In this document: piece after piece, positions 24,490-33,890 of the stretch | Layout of the letters: each line of letters opens with the position of its first letter | Position numbering within the stretch: the first letter of the stretch is position 1 | Origin: Liolophura sinensis | Lineage: Eukaryota; Mollusca; Polyplacophora; Chitonida; Chitonidae | Direction of reading: 5' to 3' | DNA: 64,000 nucleotides | NCBI RefSeq assembly: GCF_032854445.1 | Contig: NC_088307.1 | Coordinates: 27,258,547 to 27,322,546, forward strand | The notes under the pieces: generated by a model | Databases searched by the model: none | The model's input: the letters and a program-made list of their open reading frames with translations, nothing else | Told to the model about the DNA's origin: nothing | Translations under genes and position numbers: made by a program

Positions 24490-24497
24490 TATATAAA
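24490..24497 (+). promoter_or_regulatory. TATA-like box of the transposase gene
   Basis: TATATAAA. With the LINE (24523-28033) and one target copy removed it would sit about 110 bp upstream of the preferred transposase ATG at 28126. The LINE landed about 25 bp downstream of it, near where transcription would start. Motif only; no expression evidence. Confidence 0.35.
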
Positions 24498-24511
24498 CAG
24501 AGAGGAAAAAT

Positions 24512-24522
24512 ATGAATTTAAC
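24512..24522 (+). repeat. Target-site duplication, left copy
   Basis: ATGAATTTAAC, identical to 28034-28044. It supplies the chance ATG at the head of the truncated LINE reading frame. Confidence 0.92.
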
Positions 24523-26149
24523 GACAGGTATTGTTTTTACAAACAGAAGAAAAGTGAATATTGAACTTTTCTTAGGTAAAAAGAAAATTGAAATCAAAGA
24601 AAAAGTGAAATACCTAGGTATGATTCTTGATAGTAGATTAACATGGAAAGACCATATTGATGACCTCACAATTAGATGCCAACGCGATCTCAATCTTATG
24701 AGATGCATTTCAGGCACTAAATGGGGAGCCAACAAAACCACACTCATAAAAATGTACCAGTGTCTAATTCGCTCCAAAATAGACTATGGTGCAATAGTCT
24801 ATCAATCCGCGTGCAAAACTCTACTACAGCGAATTGATAGTATTCAATATTCTGCCTTAAAAGTAGCAACAGGAGCCTTCAAAGGCACTTCGCTTTGCAG
24901 TCTCCAAGTAGAAACACTTGAAAAACCCCTTCACCTTAGAAGAGAACAACTAACCCTCAAATATGCAGGAAAAATAAGCGCTTACGGTAATACACATCCA
25001 TGTTACAATTTAATCCTCCCATATTCTGAATATGAATATCTGGAAAAAAAATGGACAAAACACTCAGCTCCAATAGGATATGAAATCAACAGACTACTTT
25101 GCAAATATGACATTGCCTTGCCAAAGCAACAAGAAAATGTATATCAACAACCCCTGTGGCTATTGCAAACTCCCCAAATAGACATTGCACTCCACGACCA
25201 AATTTCAAAACTGGAAAACCCAGTATATATCAAAGCTCAAGCCTTAGAGCACTTCCACGAACACTACAACGGTCATCTAAAAATATATACTGACGGATCT
25301 AAAAATGTGCAGGGTCACACTGGATCATCATTTGCAATACCAGATCTAAACATAGTTAAAAACTATAAACTACCCAACCACCTCTCCGTCTATACTAGTG
25401 AATTAGTTGCAATTACAATGGCACTACAATGGATTCTTGAGAACAAACCAAACCGAGTAGCCATACTAAGCGACTCCCTCAGCGGAATAATTTCCATCCA
25501 AAACTCCAAATCTGAGAGTAGACCAGACCTCCTACAAGAAATAATCTCGCTAACTGACAAAATACAGAAACAAAAAACCGACCTGACTCTAGCATGGGTT
25601 CCAGCGCACGTTAATATTCGAGGAAATGAAATTGCAGATCAGGCAGCAAAATCGAGCCTACGAAAATATGAACAAGATATAGACGTCCCCCTGAGCCAAA
25701 ATGAAATATATACATTGATCAATACCCAAATTAACAATCTGTGGAAAGAGGAATGGGATAAAGAATCCCGCGGACGGTGGCACTATAAAATATTAAACGG
25801 AACGATTACAAAATTAAATTCGTTCCAATTATTGAATAACCAAGATGACAAAAACATATCACGCCTGAGACTAGGGAAAACAGGGCTCAAAGCACATCTA
25901 GCAACTATAATCCAAAATTCTTCACCAACTTGCCCAGCCTGTCAAGAGCATGATGAAACCATAGAGCACTATTTTCTACAATGTATTAAACACAGTAAAG
26001 AACGAAGACGATTGGCAGAATGCCTGCAAATCTACAAATGTGAACTTGACCTTCAGACTATCCTTAACCCCAAACCACACCTGAGAGCACAAATATTCTC
26101 CTTACTAAAAGAATACATCAAATCGACGGGTTACGAAAGCCGAATCTGA
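24523..26149 (+). CDS. LINE ORF2 C-terminal part: RT thumb, RNase H, zinc knuckle (5'-truncated)
   Basis: 541 residues are open to TGA. It starts just after the RT catalytic YxDD region, which is missing: IVFTNRR, KVKYLGMILDSRLTWKDHID, and WGANKTTLIKMYQCLIRSKI are the segments that follow it in LINE RTs. RNase H follows (roughly residues 250-380 from 24512), with all four acidic positions visible: YTDGSK (D), TSELVAI (E), ILSDS (D) and GNEIADQAAK (D). A C-x2-C-x8-H-x4-C knuckle is at CPACQEHDETIEHYFLQC. The ATG at 24512 belongs to the duplicated target, so the protein as read from that ATG is a fusion of four target codons with LINE sequence. It could be translated but lacks polymerase activity. 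Confidence 0.9.
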
Positions 26150-26168
26150 TAAAACACAATTGACCAAC

Positions 26169-26198
26169 AACGGCGATACCTTGATTCTGAGGGCCGTT
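26169..26198 (+). other. GATA-bulged hairpin 1
   Basis: Stem AACGGC/GCCGTT, 5' bulge GATA, upper stem CCTT/GAGG, loop GATTCT. 30 nt. Confidence 0.75.
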
Positions 26199-26277
26199 TC
26201 TGCTCTAGTCAACAATACGTCACCTTCTCTGATTAAAAACGGTGCATTCTCCGTAATTACCAAACACATATACTAAC

Positions 26278-26307
26278 AACGGCGATACCTTGATTTTGAG
26301 GGCCGTT
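26278..26307 (+). other. GATA-bulged hairpin 2
   Basis: Same plan as hairpin 1, loop GATTTT. 109 nt downstream. Confidence 0.75.
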
Positions 26308-26353
26308 TATTCCACAGATACATAATTCCTCCCTACAACTTTATCCCCAACTA

Positions 26354-26385
26354 TATCGGCGATACCTTGATCTTGAGGGCCGATA
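26354..26385 (+). other. GATA-bulged hairpin 3
   Basis: Lower stem TATCGGC/GCCGATA, bulge GATA, upper stem CCTT/GAGG, loop GATCTT. The outer stem pairs differ from copies 1 and 2 on both strands and still pair, which is compensatory change. Confidence 0.78.
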
Positions 26386-26769
26386 AAACGTCCATGAAAC
26401 CAATCTGCAAAAACATAGCACACGAAAACAATGTAACCACAAAAGTTGATAACTGTAGTAATTAATAATATTTCTCCATTAACTAATCTGCCCTTTTATT
26501 TGTTGTTATTTATCTATTCTTATTATTTGATATTTATTTTCTATTTATTTACAAATGTGTATATATCATACGAGGGCAGACCCTCTATCAATTTCTGATT
26601 GGTAGGTATACCACTAATTTGCTCCTAAATATCTGTTTTATCAAATATCTTCTTGCTTAAGATATACATTATCTCATAAACAAAACCCCTTCGCAAATCA
26701 AAAATACAACTATCTTGTATATTTGTTTTCTCTATTTGTTTTCACAGGGAAAAAAAAAAAATAAAAAGG
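26386..26769. other. LINE spacer between hairpins and SGNH ORF
   Basis: AT-rich, no ORF. It ends in an A-rich tract (26750-26767) that could be the old poly(A) end of a shorter element or simply leader sequence of the SGNH ORF. Confidence 0.5.
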
Positions 26770-27336
26770 ATGAAAATCTTTATTATCGGCAGCAGTTACG
26801 TTCATAGACTGGAGAATAGTATCCTTCGAAATTCGATCCCAAACTCTAGAATCGACTTTGGAACAGGCCAGGACATTCGGTTTTTTGGCATTGGGGGAGC
26901 TAGAGTTGGGACACTTAGATGCTCTGGAAGATTGGAAAGTCTCCTTCAGGAGACAAAACCTGACCTAGTTATCCTTCACGTTGGGGGAAACGATGCGGAC
27001 TCTCACAAATCAGCAGCAGCAATTTGCGCTGATATTTTAGACTATGTTGGTGCACTTAAAACGAAATTCCAAATTCCAAGGATCTACATCAGCCAGCTTC
27101 TTTACCGTCAGGTAACTCGGCGATTTTCGGTCCACATTTATGATACAAAAATCCATGAAATTAACAAGAAGCTGACAAACAACCAATTGGCCACCTTCTG
27201 GAGACACCGGGGACTGATCCGACCACAAAAACAAATTCTAACCAACGACGGAGTGCACCTAAACACTCTAGGCCAGGAACTGTTCTACCGGTCTATGAAA
27301 CGTGCTGTCTGCACCGCCATGGGAGGCCAAAAATAA
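26770..27336 (+). CDS. SGNH-hydrolase-like protein encoded within the LINE
   Basis: 188 residues, intact. The SGNH/GDSL hydrolase blocks appear in order. Block I is IIGSSYVHRL near the N-terminus, with the nucleophile serine in GSS. Block II is FFGIGGARVG. Block III is VILHVGGNDAD (GGND). Block V is NDGVHLNTLG (D and H of the catalytic set). SGNH (ES) domains are known in ORF1 of CR1-type LINEs and in DIRS/Ngaro-type elements. Here the frame lies downstream of the RT-RNase H frame, inside the same target-site duplication. Its activity and role are unknown. The ATG at 26770 follows an A-rich leader and no earlier in-frame ATG is present. AATAAA at 27653 could be a poly(A) signal. Confidence 0.85.
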   Translation: MKIFIIGSSYVHRLENSILRNSIPNSRIDFGTGQDIRFFGIGGARVGTLRCSGRLESLLQETKPDLVILHVGGNDADSHKSAAAICADILDYVGALKTKFQIPRIYISQLLYRQVTRRFSVHIYDTKIHEINKKLTNNQLATFWRHRGLIRPQKQILTNDGVHLNTLGQELFYRSMKRAVCTAMGGQK

Positions 27337-27970
27337 AAATTGGAAATAGAGAAGGAAATCAATTAAAGAAGAAGACAGGGAAAACAATAAGAAGACCCAT
27401 GGGACCAAAGAAACTTAACAACCAGGAAACGAAGACCAGAAACATGAAAGACATCATGACAATAGGACTATCTCTTGCTTCAACTAAGTGGATGAGGCCT
27501 GACATCCTTGCTCCTCATTTATACTTGTCGCACCTGTTACAGGCACAGGTTTCCAGTACGCTGGTTTTTCCTGGACGGCGTCCGGTATAAGTGGCGGGAG
27601 CTCCTTAACTCCACGCCACAGAGGAGGAAGCAAGAGAACAAAACTGTTAACCAATAAATAAAGGCACTACTGTTGTTTTCTCTCTGTGTAGATTTCTGTA
27701 TAGGCAACTCATTGTAATTTTTTAATGCAGATCTATGTATTTCTAATGTAAAGATAACGTTAATCCCTGTAAATAGCTTACTATTTATCCCCTTTCTGTT
27801 AAATGACCATGGCAGCATTTGAACCTATAGAATAAGCTGTAACATGCTACCACAAAGAGGTTAATCCCACTAATTGACTCATGTACATATGTAAATAGTA
27901 TTCCAACGCACTGCTGTTATGTAACCAAAATATTCATGTGTTAAAAAAAAAAATAAAACACTGATTTGAT
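27337..27970. other. LINE 3' untranslated region
   Basis: No convincing ORF. It includes AATAAA at 27653 and an A-rich run at 27942-27959 before the terminal hairpin. Confidence 0.5.
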
Positions 27971-28000
27971 GGGCCACGATATCCGCCAGGAAAGTGGCCC
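27971..28000 (+). other. LINE 3'-terminal hairpin (GATA bulge)
   Basis: Lower stem GGGCCAC/GTGGCCC, 5' bulge GATA, upper stem TCC/GGA, loop GCCA, two extra A on the 3' side. It sits about 13 nt before the poly(A), where LINE reverse transcriptases usually recognise their RNA. Confidence 0.75.
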
Positions 28001-28033
28001 TAAAACCAGTAATAAAAAAAAAAAAAAAAAAAA

Positions 28034-28044
28034 ATGAATTTAAC
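28034..28044 (+). repeat. Target-site duplication, right copy
   Basis: ATGAATTTAAC directly after the LINE poly(A). It matches 24512-24522 exactly. Confidence 0.92.
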
Positions 28045-28125
28045 ATTTCCAATCAGGCAGCCACCAAGTACACCTATATTGGTCAGTCTGACAGTTAACA
28101 AGGCAAACAATCTACCCCAAAACAC

Positions 28126-30083
28126 CATGAAGGGAGACAGAAAGAGGAAACAGTCTAGATTTCAAGCTGGAAAGGCCCAGGATCGCTCAAATAACCTGTC
28201 AGCAGTTACAGACATGCTGAATCCTGTGCCTGGGTGTTCCTTGATGGACACAGATTTCCAGCCCAATCAGGAGGCTGTAAGAACACACCAGCCTGACACA
28301 AAGAGAATACAGCGGTCAAGACGGTGCAAGGTAGATTCCACGGCTGGATCAGACAGAGATACACATGAGCGGGAATGGGCTGCTGAGGGAATGCGACTCA
28401 TAGATATACAGAAAATGGTGTGTATATGGAACATTATGCTTGAGCACAGTGAGACCAAGGACCACTGTCCACTGCCCAGGTTAGAGATAGCTGCAGAGAA
28501 AAAGTGGGGTTTAGCCTGGGCGTTCAGTTTTAAGTGCTGTGACTGTGACTTTGTATCTGGCTTCCACAAATTCTACAAAGAGGTAGAATGCAACAGACCT
28601 GGCCAAAAAGCTGCGGCGGTGAACCGAGCTCTTCAAGTAGGCCTCCAGGACACACCAATGGGGAACACCCGAGCCAGACTATTATTTGCAGCGATGGACG
28701 TGCCGCCTGCCACTCGTAGGAACATGCATCGCACTGCAAACCATGTCGCATCTGCAATCGCAAAGCTGAACAGAGAGGATATGGCAAATAAGGTGGAAGA
28801 GGTAAAGGCATACAAAAGGCAAAGAGGAGAGGATGACAGCACAATAGATCTGGCCACAGACACTCGCTACAACAGCATTACCATAACCAGTCCCAAGAAA
28901 CCGGGCCAGAATGCTTCACAAGCAATTTCCCTGGCTGTGGAGACATCAACAGACAAGCAATACATTGTCTCCGCAGCACTGAAGAATAAATTGTGTTGGA
29001 CTGGCTCCTGGCTAAGAGGAAAAGGCTTCCAAGTAAAGTGCCCTGGAGGACACGAGGAGTGCACAGCGAACACAAACCCACATGCCCCTGGTCCGAGTAT
29101 AATATGGGGAACGAGATTGGCGAGGGATTGGCGAGGCAAGGTGTTTTAGCCAAACATGTAACCACAGACGGCGACTCCAGGTCAGCCAAGGGAGTGGAGG
29201 ACGGCATCCGACTGGTCGAGCCACTGTGGGAGGTCGAACGGTTAGCAGACCCCACGCACCTTGGTAGATCCCAGTTCAAGAAATGTAACCAGGCTAAGTT
29301 CAGCGATGCCATGTTTGAAGGACAGGGCCGAACGAGGGAAGCCAGGAAGAAAGCACAGAAGGTGTTGAGTCAGGATGTTAAGGCCAGGTGTAGCTTGATA
29401 TTTTCTCAGCTTATGTCTGAGCACATTGGTGACATGAGGAAAATAAAAACTTGCCTACCCAGGGTTGTGGATGCAACGGTCAGGTGTTACGGTGGGGACT
29501 GTTCCAAATGCCGCAGGAACAGTGTGGTTTGTTCCGGAGGGGAAACCAGCAGCTGGTGGGAGAGGTCCCTGTTTTATCCACCAGTAAACTCTGCCCTTTT
29601 AACATGGATGACAACGACAGGAAACTATTGACCGAAGTACTGCACATGAGGTTGAGCGAGACAGCAGTCACCAGTCTCCGGATGAACACCAGCACTCAAA
29701 AGTGTGAAGCTGTCAACAGATCACTCATCGTCTCCTTGCCCAAGAATGTAAACTACAGCAGAAATATGGAAGGAAAGGCGGCGTCCACAATCCACAGACT
29801 TAACAATGGCCAGGACAAGTCCACGGGTGCCAAACTCCAAGCGGTCGGCGCCAGTATTTCACCTAGGAGCGAGAGAACAGTACAACAGATTGAAAGGGTG
29901 AACCAGTACCACAAGGTTTATAAGAAGCGACAGACAGTTAAGGGGAGATCACTCCGCAATACAGCCAGAAAACTCCGAGAGCACATTGAGTACAGGCTTT
30001 CAAATCCAGAAGAAAAAACTGACTATGCCAAGGGACAACTGGACAACACCCAAACAGATCACACATACACTAGATATTTGTAA
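28126..30083 (+). pseudogene. Mutator-like transposase (PF20700-type), two frameshifts
   Basis: About 650 residues over three frames: 28126 to about 29096, about 29097-29540, and about 29541-30083. N-terminus MKGDRKRKQSRF is basic. Next come a Trp/Cys-rich segment WAFSFKCCDCDFVSGFHKFY, a helical part ARLLFAAMDVPPATRR, then CPGGHEEC and the acidic core VTTDGDSRSAKGVEDG, whose first or second Asp is a likely catalytic residue. After these come CYGGDCSKCRRNSVVC and a conserved tail, TQKCEAVNRSLIVSLPKN then YSRNMEGKAAST. The order and motifs fit the metazoan Mutator-like transposase family. I prefer the ATG at 28126. The one at 28034 is part of the LINE target duplication, though it was present in the original sequence. 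Frame changes at about 29096 and 29540 are single-base indels or assembly errors. The LINE separates it from its TATA-like box. Confidence 0.78.
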
Positions 30084-30191
30084 CCGCCAATTTTGTATAT
30101 AATTTGTCACTGCTGTTGTTGCTTATGAAAGAAATTAAAAAATGATAACAGAAATTGAGCAAAATCTAAAACAATCTGTTATTTATTATTT

Positions 30192-30575
30192 CTAATGAGG
30201 GGAAACCAACCTGCTCAGTCTTAAATGCAACATGCACCTTGCATACTGCCCATGGCCGAGACAGCAGCGCTGCCTGTTATTGTTAGCACAATGCGGTTCC
30301 ATGCTTATGTGGTCCACATTTACACAGCGTGTGTTGTGGCACACGTGTGAACAATCAAGCTTGGGATCTAAATGTGACAGCCCCTGTCTGGCCATATAAA
30401 CAAGTCTACTGATGTGTTTCTTCTTCCATCTATGTGTGACGGGGTCTTTGTAGGAGGCAAGACCATATCGACCATCCCTCGTCAATGGTCCAGTCCACAC
30501 TCGACAGGCTCCGTTTTCACTATAAACACTGAAACTTTCAATTTTTGCAGCAATTTCTGCTCTGAACGTCTCCAT
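30192..30575 (-). CDS. His-Me finger (zf-His_Me / I-PpoI-like) endonuclease
   Basis: 127 residues from the preferred ATG at 30575 (METFRAEIAAKIES); an in-frame ATG at 30635 would add 20. It has RVWTGPLTRDGRYGLASYKD, as in HNH/His-Me proteins that open with a 'CW.W.G..d..GYG' segment. The zinc/active-site box SHVCHNTRCVNVDHISMEPH is followed by CANNNRQRC, with Cys-His-Cys-His spacing and the conserved Asn of the beta-beta-alpha-metal fold. Such domains nick or cut DNA and occur in homing endonucleases. It is intact and lies tail to tail with the transposase (stops 108 bp apart), inside the same direct repeats. An AATAAA on its strand falls within 10 bp of its stop. A role in element mobility is inference. 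Confidence 0.8.
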   Translation of the reverse strand: METFRAEIAAKIESFSVYSENGACRVWTGPLTRDGRYGLASYKDPVTHRWKKKHISRLVYMARQGLSHLDPKLDCSHVCHNTRCVNVDHISMEPHCANNNRQRCCLGHGQYARCMLHLRLSRLVSPH

Positions 30576-30635
30576 TTTCAAGCGTAGGAATACTAGAACG
30601 TTGCATGTTGTCCATTTCAGGATGCCTATACACAT

Positions 30636-30833
30636 GCTACCCTACGCTGAACAGCATTTTACCGATTTTTCATCAAAATGGATATTTTCAAAATGTAAAT
30701 AGCCCCAAGAAGCTATGAAACGGCCCAATCAATGCAAAACACATCACAGACATACCCACCAAAAATTATCAGGCTGCTGCGAAATCTAAGCGCATAGTGA
30801 CATTTTTCACATTTTGGTGACTTCGTCAGTACA
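30636..30833. other. Spacer between endonuclease and right repeat
   Basis: About 200 bp without an ORF. As the 5' flank of the - strand endonuclease gene it probably holds that promoter. Confidence 0.4.
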
Positions 30834-31286
30834 GGCCTCGGACCCCCATTAATTTTCCATAAGCGACAATGTTAACGTCTAGCGCTGTAGCTCAGTCCCA
30901 AACATTCCGTGGCCATTAAGCTTTAGTGCATACCTGGCCCAGCCTGTGAGAAAGAAGCCATAAAAATCTTGACATAGGTTGACCGTCAAAATCTGGACCT
31001 TTCCATGCCGGCAGCTGGGAGGCGTGCCTAGCAACGCCAAGGGGACGTCACTCGCAGCCTCATCACTACCTCACACCTTGTGTCCTCTCGCCCAGAATTT
31101 CAAACTTTCATCAATAAAGCTCATACCTCCTCAAAGTTTAGACAGTTTCCAGCATTTTAATACCAAGCATGCACCTGTGCACCAAAAATGGACGCCTGGG
31201 AGCAAAAAAAGACTTTATACCCTAAAATTCACAGAACTACAATCGTCCCTACCGAAAAACGGAAGTTGTAATGGGGGTCTGTGTCC
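30834..31286 (+). repeat. 453-bp element repeat, right copy
   Basis: Matches 23185-23637 over the full 453 bp with one difference seen. Left flank taca, right flank atct. It supplies the right outer end of the composite. Confidence 0.92.
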
Positions 31287-31580
31287 ATCTTCCGCCTCGA
31301 AGTCGGCAGACCCGGGATCAAACCGGGAGGGGCTCGCACCAAAGATTTGAAAAATGGTCTGTCTTCGGCGCTCAGCAGAGACAACTTAAAGCACGGAAAC
31401 GGGGCTGGTTAACCCAGTGTCAGTTTAAAGTGACTGGCTGGGGTGTCACGAAGCATCAGTGGCGGCAGCACTTTGGCGGCATGGACTCGATCTGCCAAAA
31501 GACGACACAGTGTAGGTACACACACCTAATCACTCTTCCGCGGAATATGACTGAGAAATGGATAAATGGGACGTAAAACC
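31287..31580 (+). mobile_element. tRNA-derived SINE, second family
   Basis: Head 'tccgcctcgaagtcggcaga' and B box 'gggatcaaacc', body 'gaaaaatggtctgtcttcgg', then 'cactcttccgcgg' and an end 'ggataaatgggacgtaaaac'. Same family as 36050 and 56245. Its 5' end abuts the 8.1-kb element. Confidence 0.8.
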
Positions 31581-32149
31581 CATAAAGCATACATATCTAT
31601 ATACGTATTACATCTCATGATAACCAAACATGATAAACGTGCTGCTAATAGAGGTGACTTCACTGAGACTCTGTCCCCAATATGCTACCACGGAAACAGA
31701 AATATGAAATCACTGTGACTAGACGTTGAATTAGGGTGGTAAAATCTATATCAGGTACCCTCATTGTCCCCACCCAGCCACCATAGGCGCATGTGTATGA
31801 TATAACGATGACTGTACATAGTCGCACAATAAAATCGATATCGTGTCAGACAAATACGGCACACCTATTTAGTCAATCTCTGCGTATCTCTGACATTTAT
31901 TTGCTTTGTTAAAACATGTGTTTGGGACATTTCGCCCACATCACCTTTAATATTAAGGGGAGGGGGGGGGGGAGAAACACAAGGGTTATGTCTGACTTCT
32001 TATCTGTTTTAGGAAAATTTGCGAATGCTTTCCTTATACTTTAACTTCTTCGTGCAGGTGGAAAGAGTGGTGGGTTTACGAATTTTTTGTGTATGCATGA
32101 AAAGGACAAAAACCGGTAAGGCCTAGGTTCGAACTCATAACTTCATCAT

Positions 32150-32262
32150 AGGAAAGATTTATTTATTTATTTATATGATTGGTGTATTACGCCGTACCCA
32201 AGGATATATCACTTATACGACGGCGGCCAGCATTATGGTGGCAGGAAACATCATACAGAAGA
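32150..32262 (-). mobile_element. SINE 3' fragment
   Basis: Reverse of the common SINE tail: tttatttattta, 'gattggtgtattacgccgta', 'cggcggccagcattatggtg'. Confidence 0.8.
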
Positions 32263-33639
32263 TATTGGGCAGGCAATAAGCTCTACAGGATTATACAGAC
32301 GTATAGACAGACTCTAAATACAAACTTCTTTGACTTTATGAGGCTGGTATTTTGAAGCTCATTTATTCTATTAATATTTAAACACAATGGCCATTTAAAT
32401 GCTGGCAGTTTATGAATAGATCCCCGGCTTCAGACGCGTGCGCACATCAATAGACTAACAAAAGACGCTGCACGTGAGCTTCACCAGTACAGTCGTCCGC
32501 GAGCGAGGTGCAAAGCGCGCATAAATTAACGACGTGAATAGATTTCCTCTTTCCTGGATAATAGCGGTTCTCTTCGCCGTGCCGATACCAGATTCTCCTT
32601 ACCCTCGCCTGGACTTTTCGTAAGTTCGATGTTAAACACCTGTTGCCATTTGATCAACGCCCTTTTTGGTTGTATGGGGATAGACCCCGTTTATTCAGTT
32701 CGTTAATATCGACGTTTTTGGCGTGCGTCAAACATCCCCTATGTGCATCACAGGCAGGAACCCGATAAGCATGTATCGCCCAGCTATAAGGATGTATATG
32801 TTAGATACGAGATAAGGAGAAGCTTTCATCTTGACTCACCTTCATAAAGGATTACGATATCTTCGGGAGAGACTACTTGACAAGTAAGTCTTAAAACTTG
32901 CTAGATTTAATAGTCTAAAATGTAATGCTATGTTTTTAAAGTTTTTGTTATAATATGTGTGGCGTTAAGGATTTGAAAATTACAGATATTGCTGTATTGT
33001 CGCGTCAAGCCATGTACATAGATGTCCAATAAGGCCAGACAGGGACATGCGGATGTGATTGATAGAGTCTTATGTAGGGTAATCTGCCTTGTTGCTCTGT
33101 CTTATGTACACTGAGCGGTTCATTTCGTTTATTCACCAACAATGCAAATACAAGTATTAATCTAGAGAAGGTTAACCAGTGGGAGTAAACCCACAGAAGG
33201 CTTGATGTACCCCAGAACAAGTAACAGAAAAAAACTCTTATGAAGATGGTGAAATAATTGTGAAAATTAGCCAAATCACACTGAACTCGTGCGTGTGAAG
33301 TTTGTGGTATTTACCCTATATCAACTATTTACAGATGTGATTAGCTATTCAGAGGGTCACTGTCTAACTTAATATGTCTAACTTATTTCAATAACTTTTA
33401 CAATCATGAAATAATATGAGATATCAAAATTATAAACAATGTCAACACAGAATGACAATTTAATTCCGGGTAAGTAAGTTAGCATGCTTTCTAAACATAA
33501 TTACAAGCTGTAGTAAATGAGTTATGCACGTGTTACCCCGGATAGCCTTATGACGCTCTTTGCTAAATCTGAAAACCTAATGGAATGGCACCAAAATAAT
33601 GGTGTTTTCATATTACTTAATAAGCTCGCAGAATGACAC

Positions 33640-33890
33640 AGAAAAAAACATTTGTGTTTTATGAACACAAACTTGTTTTGTGTTCTTTCCAACAAAATCT
33701 TGTGTCATATATGAACAACTCTGTCTTGTGATGAATTAATACAAGCTCTTGTGTTTCATTATTTTGTATCACAAACTTGTGTACTTCACATTTATTTTGA
33801 GATATGTTTGTGTTGGGGTAACACATTTCGGTGTTGGGGTAACACATTTCTGCGTTGAATGAGAACAACACAAGTTGTTGAGTTACATTT
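33640..33890. repeat. TTGTG-rich degenerate tract
   Basis: Dense irregular TTGTG/CACAA motifs ending in a two-copy 22-bp duplication ('gtgttggggtaacacatttc' twice). Confidence 0.6.

Larger units (their letters stand above)
24523..28033 (+). mobile_element. 5'-truncated LINE (I/Jockey-like, RNase H-bearing) with downstream SGNH ORF
   Basis: A single insertion of about 3.5 kb bracketed by the perfect 11-bp duplication ATGAATTTAAC and ending in about 20 A. In order it holds: the C-terminal part of the reverse transcriptase, RNase H, a Cys/His knuckle, three GATA-bulged hairpins, an SGNH-hydrolase ORF, a fourth hairpin and poly(A). Open frames and a perfect duplication indicate a young insertion. 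RNase H plus a C-terminal knuckle is typical of I-superfamily LINEs. An SGNH frame located 3' of the RT frame is not an arrangement I know. An internal A-rich tract at 26750-26767 leaves a composite origin possible. Confidence 0.82.
23185..31286 (+). mobile_element. 8.1-kb nested DNA transposon with 453-bp flanking direct repeats
   Basis: Bounded by 453-bp direct repeats at 23185-23637 and 30834-31286, which I read as differing at one base (g/a at 23274 vs 30923 region). Each repeat has imperfect terminal inverted repeats: it starts GGCCTCGGACCCCCATT and ends AATGGGGGTCTGTGTCC, 14 of 17 matching. ATCT occurs immediately outside both outer ends (23181-23184, 31287-31290), a possible 4-bp target duplication. 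Neither single 453-bp copy has matching flanks by itself. Inside are a TATA-like box, a Mutator-like transposase (+), a His-Me finger endonuclease (-), and a later LINE insertion (24523-28033). The repeats do not start TG or end CA and no primer-binding site follows, so they are not LTRs. Superfamily placement is open. Confidence 0.75.

Noticed and set aside
24512-24522. ATG at 24512 as the true start of the LINE ORF
   Set aside because: It lies in the target-site duplication. The LINE sequence starts at 24523 and is truncated within RT.
23185-31286. LTR retrotransposon with 453-bp LTRs
   Set aside because: Repeats do not begin TG or end CA, no primer-binding site or polypurine tract is seen at the inner edges, no gag/pol/integrase is present, and the RT inside belongs to a separately inserted LINE.
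23185-31286. DIRS/Ngaro-type element with split direct repeats (suggested by the SGNH ORF)
   Set aside because: No tyrosine recombinase. The sequences next to the right repeat do not show the B1-A2-B2 arrangement.
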